From Paulinella micropora (taxonomy: Eukaryota; Cercozoa; Imbricatea; Euglyphida): DNA of 50,427 bases. Where the stretch lies: NCBI GenBank assembly GCA_009731375.1, contig BJOX01000241.1, positions 14,658 through 65,084 of the forward strand, given 5' to 3'. The notes beneath the pieces are model-generated. The model was not told where the DNA came from. It ran no database searches and saw only the letters and a program-made list of their open reading frames with translations. The translations under genes were made by a program, and so were the position numbers. This document shows positions 20,744 to 30,004 of this stretch, piece after piece. The first letter of the stretch is position 1. Each line of letters opens with the position of its first letter.

Positions 20744-21097
20744 GGAGATTCCATCTTGTTACACCGCCGACTTCATGGGCAAGGCCCGGTTTTTCGGGTT
20801 GCACATAGTCGGATAGATGCATGTACAAGGTGCCCCGTGTTGCCCAGGCCCTCCTAGTTGGTCAGGATGCCGGTCACAACGAGGACATTTTTTACATTGT
20901 AAATTATGTATATTACTAATACTAATCAATCATGGTCACCAGAATGAGTATGGTGTGTGTGTATGGTTTGTGTTTATTAATGTAGTTATCGATTGATGTA
21001 CTTGGGGGGGGTGTTGTTGGTAGGCTTTATTAGCTGCAGCCACCAAAATTTTCATAGAGTATGAAAAAGCTCACGAAGCGCAGGAAGAAAAAAAAGG

Positions 21098-21586
21098 GTG
21101 CGTTGCGCTGTGGGTTTCGATGCGGGATTTTTGTCCCTGGTCGACATCCAGGACGGGAGGGGTTTTTACGTTGTGGCGGTCCCCAAGATTTCCAAGCGGA
21201 TGGACAGACTGTGCCACTGGATCCGCTGCCCTAGGACTGTCATCATGGCCTATGGGGGTGAATATGTAAAGAGTGACTCGGTTTGTCCGGAGGAACAGAA
21301 GTACGCACGAGCCATAGAAGTGGGCAAGGGAAGAAAATTAGTGTTCACTGACAAAGTGAGGGGGAGACTCTTAGCTGCTCGCAACAAGAGTCATGAAGTT
21401 CTACATGAAGCTCTGTACCGGGAGGGTGGGGGATTTGCCCAGCATAGTTTGCGGCCCAATTGTGAAGCAGCAATAGAGAATGATGGAGCTCGTGTTTTAA
21501 TTCGGTCTATCGAAAACATTTTTTTCGGTCAATGCATAATCATTCACTACGGCAAGGAGTGCTTACAGTGGATGCGGAATATCTAA
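21098..21586 (+). CDS. SET-domain lysine methyltransferase-like protein
   Basis: The frame shows the SET order: DGRGFYVVAVPKI (GRG..), VIMAYGGEYV (Y.GE), then AQHSLRPNCEAAIEN (equivalent of NHS..PNC, with Gln in place of Asn) and FFGQCIIIHYGKE (GEE...YG). SET enzymes use S-adenosylmethionine to methylate protein lysines, usually histones. No ATG precedes the domain in this frame. An ATG at 21061 lies in another frame and leads through KKLTKRRKKKKG, so the N-terminus may be frameshifted or spliced. The gene stops with TAA at 21584 without a clear post-SET cysteine cluster. It sits between palindrome clusters 2 and 3 and 250 bp before a second methyltransferase-like gene. The variant Asn and weak N-terminal half leave activity uncertain. 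Confidence 0.6.
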   Translation: MRCAVGFDAGFLSLVDIQDGRGFYVVAVPKISKRMDRLCHWIRCPRTVIMAYGGEYVKSDSVCPEEQKYARAIEVGKGRKLVFTDKVRGRLLAARNKSHEVLHEALYREGGGFAQHSLRPNCEAAIENDGARVLIRSIENIFFGQCIIIHYGKECLQWMRNI

Positions 21587-21674
21587 CAGGAAGTAGGATC
21601 CCTGGTTTGAAACTGTACAATCCCATTAAAAAAATATATACCTCTGTGTCTCTCTCTCCTCAGCAAAGTTTAAT

Positions 21675-21790
21675 GCATACCCTAACTTTTCAAGGTATAC
21701 CCTGACTTTTCAAGGTATACCCTGACTTGTCAAGGTATACCTTGACTGTTTAAGGCATACCTTGGTTTTTTTAAGGTATTCCTTGGCCTT
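21675..21790. repeat. CAAGGTATACCTTG palindrome cluster 3
   Basis: Five to six imperfect half- or full-sites (TCAAGGTATACCCTGACTTT type) between the SET gene and the next gene, at about 20-bp spacing. Confidence 0.85.
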
Positions 21791-21832
21791 TTTTTCTACA
21801 ATCGATGTGCACATGTACACTAGTCCGCAAAG

Positions 21833-22678
21833 TTGTTTGCATGCCTACCTGGTGGTAGGCGATATCAACAACATAAATTGGTAAAAAGGCTGCCGACCTG
21901 GAGGTGTGAGGTGACAGGTTGTGATAGTGTAAATTTCTTTACGCAGTCAAAGTGTAGAGCTTGCAACGCGTTATGCTCCCTGTTCATGGCACAACCTGAC
22001 CCAAGAAATTGGGCTGTGTCTGATGTCTTGGCGATTCATGGTGCATTCAAAAACAGTGTCGACCTCCTAGACATTGCTGAGAAGGGAATAGGGGGAACTC
22101 TAAGCATGACAGGAGTATTACCAGCAGTGAATGCGGTACCGTATTGCGAAAGGGCAGATTACATGTTTTGGGACATAGGTTGTGGAATCGGGAACGTTCT
22201 TCTCGCAGCCATGGTTTTTGGGTATGGACGCGTGACTGGTTTGGAGTAAAACGATTGTTCTAGGGAATGGAAGTTGAAATTGGGCAAGGCTAGTGTTGTT
22301 AGCCAAGAAAGTGAACAGGCAAAGTTGTGGACTCAACAAGATCCTGTGGTGTGGTGGAAAGCTAGAGTACAGAACACTGTTGATTTGGAGCGTTACTTCA
22401 AAAAATACATATGGCACGGCAACGTGGTGGTGTTTCTATTCTGGACAGCTTGGGAGGCAGGGCACAAGGAATTAGTGTTGCATTTTATACGCACATGTCC
22501 ACAGATCAAATATGTCCTGGTAGCAGATGAGAGCAAGCGGCCTCAAGGGCATAAGCTTGCATTTTCGATGATTGAACAGGCAGGTTTCACTTTGCATAAA
22601 TACAGATCGCGTTTGACCATTGCACGTAGTTCAGGTTCGGAACAATTGGTTCTGGTGTGTTGGAAAAGTCTGAAATAA
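21833..22678 (+). pseudogene. RanBP2 zinc finger plus class I (DOT1-like?) methyltransferase, in-frame TAA
   Basis: One frame of 281 codons carries a single internal TAA at 22247-22249. The N-terminal part has WRCEVTGCDSVNFFTQSKC, fitting the RanBP2-type finger W.C...C...N......C..C, usually a ubiquitin or RNA binder. Next comes FWDIGCGIGNVLLAA and VTGLE, the S-adenosylmethionine-binding loop and acidic residue of Rossmann methyltransferases. The DIG.G.GN and G.E spacing recalls DOT1 histone H3K79 methyltransferases. After the TAA the frame continues through VVVFLFWTAWEAGHKELVL and a typical C-terminal beta-strand pair. A second TGA follows the final TAA. No ATG starts the frame, so a 5' exon may be missing. 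Either a young pseudogene or a sequence error. Confidence 0.6.
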
Positions 22679-22754
22679 TGAAGGTTTGACTCGTATGTCA
22701 AGTTTGAAGTGTGATGCATCCAAGATGCGCTACTAATTGTACTTGCATGTGTGG

Positions 22755-23165
22755 TAGTTTTATGGAGTGCCGCGACTGGAGGGCGTGCGCCCAGGGCTGT
22801 TATTGCGTGTGGAATTCGAATATGATGGTAAAGGAAGCAATCACATAGATGAGGCGCGAGATGAATGTTTGGGTGAGGAAGAGCTTGTCGTTTAAGTCAA
22901 GCAGTTGGATACGTGGACTGACAAGAAACATAAACTTAAGGCTCTGAGACCAGCACGTTCTGAGGCAGGCCGCGAATATGGGCTACTTGATGAATTAATT
23001 TATAGTGAGCAACTAGATCTTGGACAATCGCATCTCCTAATTCTGGCGCAAACTTATTTTCAAGATTTTGTCTGGTCTGGACGAAAGGAAGCACAACCTG
23101 GCAGGGGCAGATGCCAAGAACAGGTAGAAAAAGAGGGAAAGGCAAAAGTAAAGAAGCAAGCGTAA
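22755..23165 (+). other. Unrecognised coding-like fragment, in-frame TAA
   Basis: One frame reads VRPGLLLRVEFEYDGKGSN, then GEEELVV, a TAA at about 22894, then KQLDTWTDKKHKLKALRPAR and SHLLILAQTYFQDFVW, ending VEKEGKAKVKKQA. The codon pattern and residue mix look like protein coding and follow the methyltransferase gene on the same strand. No family is recognised. A single stop interrupts it, as in its upstream neighbour. Confidence 0.35.
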
Positions 23166-23365
23166 AGCAGGGACGAAGAACAAAGAAGCCTAGTTATGCT
23201 GTCGTACAAGTGTCTGATAACTCGGGAGAAAAAGAAACAGAAGCAGGGAATGCCCAGTCGGCTATGGCAAAAGCAAAGCGTAGTAGGTCGCCGTCCAAGA
23301 AAGTTTTGGGAAATGCGGAACAGTGGGTATTCCTTGATTCTAAATTCCAGGTATTTCTTGACTAG
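23111..23365 (+). CDS. Lys/Arg-rich hypothetical protein
   Basis: An ATG-started frame of 84 residues, MPRTGRKRGKGKSKEASVKQ..., with a second basic patch KAKRSRSPSKKVLG. It overlaps the previous fragment in another frame and could equally be the frameshifted C-terminus of it. The GRKRGKGK patch resembles an AT-hook or nuclear-localisation signal. It runs into palindrome cluster 4. Confidence 0.35.
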   Translation: MPRTGRKRGKGKSKEASVKQGRRTKKPSYAVVQVSDNSGEKETEAGNAQSAMAKAKRSRSPSKKVLGNAEQWVFLDSKFQVFLD

Positions 23366-23394
23366 AAATAGACATGCAAGGACTTAGCCTTTCA

Positions 23395-23995
23395 ATGTTT
23401 ACCTTATATATCCAAAGTATACCTTGAAATAGTCAAGGTATACCTTGAAATAGTCAAGGTATACCTTGAACTAGTCAAGGTATACCTTGATATTCCAAGG
23501 TATACCTTGAAATATCAAGGTGACGTACATAGAAAGATAGATTCCAAGTCAAGAAAACCTTGAATTTAGAATCAAGGTATACCTTGAACTTAGCGTCAAG
23601 GTATACCTTGACTTTAAATCCAAGGTATACCTTGGATTTAAAGTCAACGTATACCTTGACGCAAATCCAAGATATACCTTGAATTTAAAGTCAAGGTATA
23701 CCTCAAATCCAAGGTATACCTTGAATTTAAAGTCAAGGTATACCTTCAGTTTTGAGTGTGTTTTTTTTTTTCGTCCCGGGTCGGCCCTCTAGAAACTTAA
23801 TGAAAATCGTCGTTTACTTATTAAAATTTGGGGGTAAACCTTGCCAACATAGGGTAAACCTTGAAAATTAATTTAATAAATATGCAAGGTATACCTTGCC
23901 GTCAAGGTATACCTTAATCAAGGTATACTTAAGGTATACCTTGATTAAGATATACCTTAATCAAGGTATACTTAAGGTATACCTTGACTTTTGAC
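23395..23995. repeat. CAAGGTATACCTTG palindrome cluster 4, largest
   Basis: About twenty copies. Consecutive sites start at 23434, 23455, 23476, 23496 and 23516, i.e. every 20-21 bp, with linkers such as AAATAGT. Later copies are 23-25 bp apart with ATTTAAAGT-type linkers, which are themselves close to inverted (TTTAAAT). The array ends at the 3' end of the penton remnant. Confidence 0.95.
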
Positions 23996-24730
23996 TTAGG
24001 AATAAACGGGGTTGTAGTGGTCCTCATTTTGAAGGTAAAATCTAAATGCGTTTGACTCTTTTGAAAGTATGCGTTTGCTGGAGGCGTCTATGCTGTGCTG
24101 ACTGAATGAGATGCCCGAATAACTCATGCTGTTGCCGCCGAAGATCTCTTGTAGCAAATGTCCTTGTCCTGTATAAGGTCTGACTTAATGTAAATGGTGC
24201 TCTCCGTCTGAAGATTGATGACATGGGGGCTCGTTAGTGAAATTTGGTCAAATGCGTTCGTGCTATTAGCGTCAAAGCCCATCTGCTCCCACATGTATTC
24301 GCCGAATACGAATGAGACTGGCTCATTGTTGCCGATGCCTCCACCACCTCCACCACCTCCACAACCTCCACCACCTCCACCACCAGCGGTGAATGAAAAT
24401 GTAAATTTACCCGTTTCGGCCTGACTCGTTGAAGGAACGCTCATGGTGTATGTCAGACCGTTTGGGCTTGGTGATGTGAGGATGCTTGCAAGTGCTGTCT
24501 TTAGTATGTTTTTTGAATGTAATTGTGGCTGTTTTGCCGTCTTCGTCCAGTGTGAACGTGTTCTGCCCGTCCTCAACATTGTAGAACGATTTTGGAACAT
24601 AGGCTTGAAGGACACACGCATTCGAGACGTCCAGCCCCTTCATGTCTAACTGAAATGTGAAGTCGGAGTCGGTGCCAGTGATCCGTTGCCTGGAGTTGAT
24701 GTAGAAAATGCGCTTGTTGGAGTCGCCCAT
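23996..24730 (-). pseudogene. Polinton/PLV minor capsid (penton) protein, frameshifted and 3'-truncated
   Basis: Starts MGDSNKRIFYINSRQRITG, the classic basic N-terminus with INSR.R of Polinton and PLV penton proteins. VPKSFYNVEDGQNTFTLDE follows. After a shift near 24500 come SPNGLTYTMSVP, TGKFTFSFTAGG, FVFGEYMWEQMGF and ESTIYIKSDL. A second shift near 24135 leads to FGGNSMSYSGISF and NAFRFYLQNEDHY. The frame then hits TAA at 23996, exactly where palindrome array 4 starts, so the expected C-terminal strand is gone. A glycine tract (GGGGGGGCGGGGGGGG) encoded by CCACCT repeats interrupts the first sandwich. No MCP gene is visible beside it. Confidence 0.8.
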
Positions 24731-24735
24731 CTATA

Positions 24736-26580
24736 TTAGATGTATCCAAACCCCATCTGAGTTTTCAATTTTTTTGCTTCCTGCTCCTTCAGGTCCACGT
24801 AGCCCGTGCAGAACTTGAAGCGGTTGCCCCGAACGTATTCATTCAAAAACACCATACACATCCAGCCGCATGTGCTGAGGTGTTGGACTGCCTGTGGATC
24901 ATGTTTTCCTTAAATTTTAGGTATGTGGAAGGCTTGAGGCGGTCAATCACTGTCTTGTTCTATTTTGCAAAGTTTGCTGGTGCTGGGTCGGCGAGCGGGT
25001 CATAGTAAAGCACTTCTTTTGCATCACCAAGGCTAATCACACCAGCGACCCAGTGCGAGCCAGGCTTATCGTGCTTGTCAATGAATATGTGTAATTTTTG
25101 GTTCGGCGGAAAGTGCAATTTTTCTATTTCGTCGCTCGCGCACACCCCGCGGTAGTATTTGCCGGCCTTTGTCTGTGTCATCATTTCTTGTATTTCACCG
25201 GACCGCAACCCCCGACCCTTACCTTTGACCCCGTTGCCTTTCGACTCTGGATCAGCACTAGCCGGAGGTGGGGCGGTCTGCGTTGTGGCTGGCTCGGGTG
25301 GGTCAACCACAGCTGGGGCTGCATCGACGGCCTCTCCTTTCATACCCTCATCTTCAGCTTCAGACACATTAGAGTCTTCTCTTCTCATTTTGAGAACGGT
25401 TTCCTTTACTTTTTCAGGCGATGGGCCCGTAAATCGGCTAAGTGCTTGTTTCGCGCTGGAAAGAAGGCTTGGGGCTAGTGATTTTGCTGGACCCTGTGAT
25501 GCTGGCAAGGGGCCCTGCCCCTTTGACCCCGGGTTTCAAAGGGTGGAGCCCTTTGCCTTCTTGCTTTCCCTCTTCTTCTTTTCCCTGAAATTCCGCTCAA
25601 CAACCTTGTAAACAGCGTCGCGAAATGCCTTGTTCTCATGATCTTTAAATTTTTTTAACCCTTCCACATCGGCCTGTCTGATGTATTGTGGGATAAGTTT
25701 TGTTCTTACTTCATCGGCGGAGGGCTCCACCGCTCCTTGCTTGAATAACTTTCTAAAATCTCGCGTGTCCCCAAACTTTGCGGCATTGGCGACCCTTACA
25801 GCTATCGGCTGAGCGTCAACAAGATACTTGTTATACTGTCTGATTTTCTTGCTTTCCTCCTTCAATTGCGCCTGCTGCTTGGCCAACTCATCCAAATTCC
25901 ACTTCTCTACAGCTAGTTTTTCTTTGGTCTCATGTAATTCCTGCTGCACTGCTCTCTTTTCCTCTCTGCCCGCATTTCTGTCTCTGACCAACTCGCTTTC
26001 TCCTTATCTAATTTCTGAGCCTGTTGCTGTATTTGCTTTACCAGGATCTTTTGCTTTCTAATCTCTTCTGTTAGTTCCTGCAACTGAAGTCTTTTATAAT
26101 CGGCATCATCGTGCCCTCCTTTGGAGTGCTTGCACTCTAGGCGCCTTGTTCCTGCCTCCACCGCTGGTATTTTTCCATCCTTGCCCGGCATCAGGTTAAG
26201 AAGGATTTTCCGCTGTAATTCTCCCTCTTGAGCGGTCAATTTTTTCTTCTCTTCCTCCAACTGCTCCTTACCCTTCCGCGTCTTCTCCTCTTCTTCCTTC
26301 CGCCTCAGGTCTTGATAATATGCGGACTTGGCGATATCGGACACACTCTGATTGCGGTTAGACTGTTCCAGCTCACCGAATTTGCTGATCACAGTTTTAC
26401 CCTTTTTGGGCACGGAGCGCTTCTTCTTCACTAACAAATGTTTCAAAAGTAGGGCCAGGAGTTGCTTGTATGATAAATTGTCGGGGTTCTGCACACGTTT
26501 CTTTTTTTGACCATTCTTGAGAAAGTATCCTTTTTTGTCCTTGAACAGCCTGGGGGGTCTGAGTTTGTTTTTCTAGGCAT
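24736..26580 (-). pseudogene. Coiled-coil protein with C-terminal adenovirus-type cysteine protease, broken
   Basis: The start MPRKTN shifts at once into LRPPRLFKDKKGYFLKNG. A long Lys/Glu/Gln coiled coil follows (26.5-25.6 kb, with a shift in the 25.9-26.0 kb overlap). A TGA at 25536-25538 and a Pro/Ala linker precede the protease: YRGVCASDEI, GSHWVAG with the catalytic His (about 25050) and YYDPLAD with the acidic residue. A TAG at 24960 and a shift near 24915 separate these from HLSTCGWMCMVFL, which has the catalytic Cys codon at 24868-24870. In Polintons, PLVs and virophages this protease matures the capsid. TGA and the linker could alternatively mark two adjacent genes, but both parts are in the same frame. 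Confidence 0.75.
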
Positions 26581-26588
26581 CGTCTATA

Positions 26589-27044
26589 TTAGAAGCGCAA
26601 AATTTGTCTGGTTGGTTTTTCTTTTTTTTCTTTCGTCTGCACTGTCTTGTGAATATTAATGACGAGGGTCTCTTTTTTCTCCTTCGGCTCCTCGGCTTTC
26701 TGAATCGTGGCCTCGGCCTTTGCCAATTTTGCCTCCAATTTTTCAAGTGCCAGCGTCAGGCGCTCGATGGTCAAAGAGGCTCCGCCCCTTTTAGCGACGC
26801 CTGAGGCGCCCGCGCTTCTACGAAGCGATCTCCCCGAGCGTTTCATGATCTCCTTCTTTCTAGGCTCACGCAAAATTAATTCCTCTTCGTCTGACTCGCT
26901 CCCCTCGTTTTCACTCACATGCTCTGCTTCCTTCGCATGTTCCTTTTTAATTTTCCGTTCGGCCTCAGCCTTTTGGGCTAACAGCTCTGCTAGCTTTTTT
27001 CGGGCCAACTCCAAATTTTTCTGCGACATTGCTCTGCTCGGCAT
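26589..27044 (-). CDS. Coiled-coil, Lys/Glu-rich viral hypothetical protein
   Basis: Intact frame of 151 residues with two methionines near the start (MPSRAMSQKNLELARKK). Helical charged segments (ELLAQKAEAERKIKKE, ALEKLEAKLAKAEATIQKA) flank an acidic SENEGSESDEEE patch and a basic KRSGRSLRRSAG patch. No catalytic motif. It lies 8 bp upstream of the protease gene on the same strand, suggesting co-transcription, and could be a scaffold or DNA-condensing virion protein. Family not recognised. Confidence 0.6.
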   Translation of the reverse strand: MPSRAMSQKNLELARKKLAELLAQKAEAERKIKKEHAKEAEHVSENEGSESDEEELILREPRKKEIMKRSGRSLRRSAGASGVAKRGGASLTIERLTLALEKLEAKLAKAEATIQKAEEPKEKKETLVINIHKTVQTKEKKEKPTRQILRF

Positions 27045-27097
27045 TTGTGATATGGTGCTCTATACATTACAACAGAATTTTTTAATAATTGACATAG

Positions 27098-27346
27098 GGG
27101 GGGGGGGGGGANNNNNNNNNNNNNNNNNNNNNNNNNNNNNNNNNNNNNNNNNNNNNNNNNNNNNNNNNNNNNNNNNNNNNNNNNNNNNNNNNNNNNNNNN
27201 NNNNNNNNNNNNNNNNNNNNNNNNNNNNNNNNNNNNNNNNNNNNNNNNNNNNNNNNNNNNNNNNNNNNNNNNNNNNNNNNNNNNNNNNNNNNNNNNNNNN
27301 NNNNNNNNNNNNNNNNNNNNNNNNAGGGGGGGGGGGGGGGGGGGGG
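27098..27346. other. Assembly gap (213 N) between G-runs
   Basis: N at 27112-27324, bordered by G-runs of 13 and 22 nt. It separates the integrase from the rest of the viral remnant. Genes could be missing here. Confidence 0.95.
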
Positions 27347-27463
27347 ATAAACTATGTGAGAAAGACGGTGAGGATCGGAAAAAAACTCGCGTAGGGTCTG
27401 ACAGATTTGATAGGACCATGGTTTGCACCTTTTTTCAAAAATTGAAAGTGAAAAACATGAAAA

Positions 27464-28610
27464 TCAAAATTTACACACTTGTCGTCCGCCCCCCATCTGA
27501 GGTCCGGCTCTCCGCGCACTCAGTCTGGTCGGCACTGGTGCGCTGACCGGTTTTGGCTTCTTCTTCCTTGTGCTCTTCTTTTTCTCGCCAACCTCTGCAT
27601 AAAACTCCCGCAAATCCTCTAGCAGTTGTCTTTCTCGCCCTGACCTCCTGATAACGACCGGGGCCGGGGCTGGGGCTGGGGTTGGCGGTTCGTATGTGTC
27701 CTCCTCCATCGGCTCCGGCACTCCTAATTTAGATTTTAATGTTTTGACCTGCTTATTCTTCGCTGTCTTTTTCTGTTCCCTCAATCGTAAATCCTCCATT
27801 GTTTCGTCATTTTCAATTTTGCTGATAATGAGCTCCCGCGTGCTAAAAAGTGAGCAGTCATTCAGTTCAACTTTAAACCCCTTCCGCCCGACCACCGTGA
27901 ACCGTTTAGTTGAATATTGAGACCCACCCTTCTCAAACATGTTCCGCTCCAACAATTTTCTCACGACAGTGCCAACCGGAAATTTGTTAATATCATCGCT
28001 GCGCTCTATATTTTGCGTATTCCTTGCCTTCCCCAAATAGACGTCATTAGGCGTCGCTTTTTTGCGCATTCCTTGCCTTCCCCAAATAGACGTCATTAGG
28101 CGTCGCTTTCAATGTGCGGTGCTTTGAATTGTTGAATTTTTGGACAACAACATTAATATGCGGGACCCACGCGAATTTCTGGGTTTCTTGCCAAATTGTC
28201 CTAAGTCGTGCCCGAATTGTCCTAATTACCCTGTCAACGATACCGAGCGAACGGTGATCGCCGACAGCCACAGTGTGATGATTAATTTCATGTGCCTTAA
28301 GGTAAGTGCTTTGAACTCTCCTCCGCTATCTGAAACTATGTTGTCAGGCTTGACTCCAATTGCCTTGAACACCCCCAACACATTCACTGCAGTTTTATCT
28401 TTCAGTGGCACCACCCATAAATATCTGCTGTAAACATCAATTATAACCAACATCCACCCGTAAAATTGTTGCCTGGTGAACGTTTAACTTTCGTGAAATC
28501 AGCGAGATCGAGCTGACACTCACTCAACTGCTTCTGCTCCCTCGTCCTAATTGTGTTAACTGTCCCGGTATCATGAAATTCATGGGAAAATTCGGTGGAG
28601 GCCGTAATCT
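27464..28610 (-). pseudogene. Retroviral-type (rve) integrase of a Polinton/PLV element, broken
   Basis: The core starts with CQLDLADFTK (first catalytic Asp, about 28505) and, after a shift near 28460, IIDVYSRYLWVVPLKDKTA and NIVSDSGGEF (second Asp, about 28330). A shift near 28260 leads to HRSLGIVDRVIRTIR, where the catalytic Glu is expected; an Asp (VDR) is visible there. A 49-bp tandem duplication at 28012-28109 then shifts the frame again. The C-terminal SH3-like part reads FPVGTVVRKLLERNMFEKGG, followed by a Pro- and Lys-rich tail. Integrases of this family insert Polintons and mavirus-like virophages into host DNA. Three breaks make it inactive. Confidence 0.8.
28012..28109. repeat. 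49-bp tandem duplication inside the integrase
   Basis: Units 28012-28060 and 28061-28109 differ at one base (TTTGCGTATT versus TTTGCGCATT). 49 is not a multiple of three. Both copies encode TPNDVYLGKARN in the frame proper to each side of the break. Confidence 0.95.
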
Positions 28611-28759
28611 TTTTTAACCGCTTGTCTTACTTCGTAAGACTGCGCTGAAAAAGATTTATCAAAAGATATAGATAAGGAGACCAAAAAAGAATGGGACCTG
28701 GCTTTTTGTCTAATTCTCAACATTGCCAGCCCAACAGGCTGCTCATTGTCTGAAGTGGG

Positions 28760-28935
28760 CTCGGGGAAGAGGATGCGGCGGCGTCAGATGCGGCGGTCCT
28801 GGATGCGGCGGCAGCGGATGAGACGGTCCTGGAGGGCGGCGGCAGCGGAGGCGGAGTGCAGCGGCAGAGGCGGAGGAGGATGTCGAAGGAGGAGGATGCA
28901 TGCTGCTGCTGCACGAGGATGCGGCGGCCACGAAG
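28760..28935. repeat. GGATGCGGCGGC-type minisatellite
   Basis: Imperfect repeats of GATGCGGCGGC and GGCGGAGG, strongly GC-rich. Each frame encodes low-complexity Ser/Ala/Pro or Arg/Met. Confidence 0.8.
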
Positions 28936-28948
28936 GAGGATGGTACCG

Positions 28949-29383
28949 TCACTGTCTTGACCTCTTGCTTCGCCTCAGGCGTTGACCCTGACGATTCTCG
29001 TCACCAGATATCGGTACAACAATGGCAGCCCCTATTTCCTGCAGCTGTCCTTTCAGTTCCAGTAACCTTCTTGTCAATTGCACACTCTGTTTCTCAGCAG
29101 CCGTGGCTCGTTCCTCAGCTTTCTTCGCTTCCTCCTCAGCAGCACTGGCTCGATCCTCAGCTTTCTTCGCTTCCTCCTCAGCAGCCCTGGCTCGTTTCAG
29201 AGCTTTCTTCGCTTCCTCCTCACCAGCAGCCCTGGCTCGTTTCAGAGCTTTCTTCGCTTCCTCCCCAGCTGCCTTCGCTTCCACAATATTTGCCCGGACA
29301 TCTTGTTCAAGCTGTTCAATTTGGGCTGTTGCCTCCTCCGCAACCCAGAACTCAACTCCTATATTGCGAACGTTGCCGTGCAT
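28949..29383 (-). CDS. Ala/Glu/Lys coiled-coil protein with internal repeats
   Basis: The frame starts MHGNVRNIGVEFWVAEEATA. About 75 residues of repeats of the type EEEAKKALKRARAA / EEEAKKAEDRASAA follow, forming a strongly predicted heptad coiled coil encoded by a ~40-bp DNA repeat. It ends in LELKGQLQEIGAAIV and a basic tail RQGQRLRRSKRSRQ. It lies upstream of the integrase on the same strand, but its GC-rich codon use differs and it may be a host gene. No enzymatic motif; a structural or tethering role is a guess. Confidence 0.5.
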   Translation of the reverse strand: MHGNVRNIGVEFWVAEEATAQIEQLEQDVRANIVEAKAAGEEAKKALKRARAAGEEEAKKALKRARAAEEEAKKAEDRASAAEEEAKKAEERATAAEKQSVQLTRRLLELKGQLQEIGAAIVVPISGDENRQGQRLRRSKRSRQ

Positions 29384-30004
29384 TGACCCAGAGAGAAGAC
29401 TCTTCGCTTGAGGAGGTTAGAACAAGACACCATGCTCGGGCAAAACGTTGGGGTCAAGCGTGTGAAGTGCGACAGTGGAACGCTGAAGTCTCACGTAACG
29501 TGGCATCCGACAAATGCACACACTCTCTAGCAGAGAGAAATATGAAAGAAATGAGCACATGTACAACGGCAATTCAACAAAAACATCATTCTCTCTTCTC
29601 TCTCTCTTCGCAAAATTTGGGAAGGTGGGATTTTTTCCTTTTCTCCTACTCTCGTTTGAGGCCCGTTCTACGCGGGGCAAATGACGGGGCAAATTGCCCC
29701 CAGGGGGGCAAACGAGCCGTTTCGCAACCATCGGGAAGCGTCGGCCCGGGGGGCTAACGCATTTTCACCTGCAGTGTCCAACTGCGAGGTGGAAGTACGT
29801 TTGACCCTGCCTTGTAGCTGCTATTTCGTGACCTACAAGGTCCCTGTGGCTGTATTCTTGCTGCCAATATATAACTCAAGTGCCGATGTTTCGATGTCGT
29901 TTAAAATTTCCCTGCTGTGATGCATCCTCGTTGTGGATTGCCGCTTCAAACACAGTCCCTTCTATCTCCTTCCACTTTTTTTGTCTTGTCTTTTTCTTTT
30001 ACAG

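Noticed and set aside
23395-23995. CRISPR array
   Set aside because: Repeats are 14-bp palindromes with 6-11 bp linkers that are themselves similar; there are no unique 25-40 bp spacers and no cas genes, and the context is eukaryotic.
25098-27060. Plus-strand frames opposite the coiled-coil and protease genes
   Set aside because: Phe/Ser/Leu-rich complements of Lys/Glu-rich coiled coils with no domain.
29670-29720. GGGGCAAATTGCCCC as transposon terminal repeats
   Set aside because: A short palindrome with a few GGGCAAA repeats nearby, but no second end or coding content was found.
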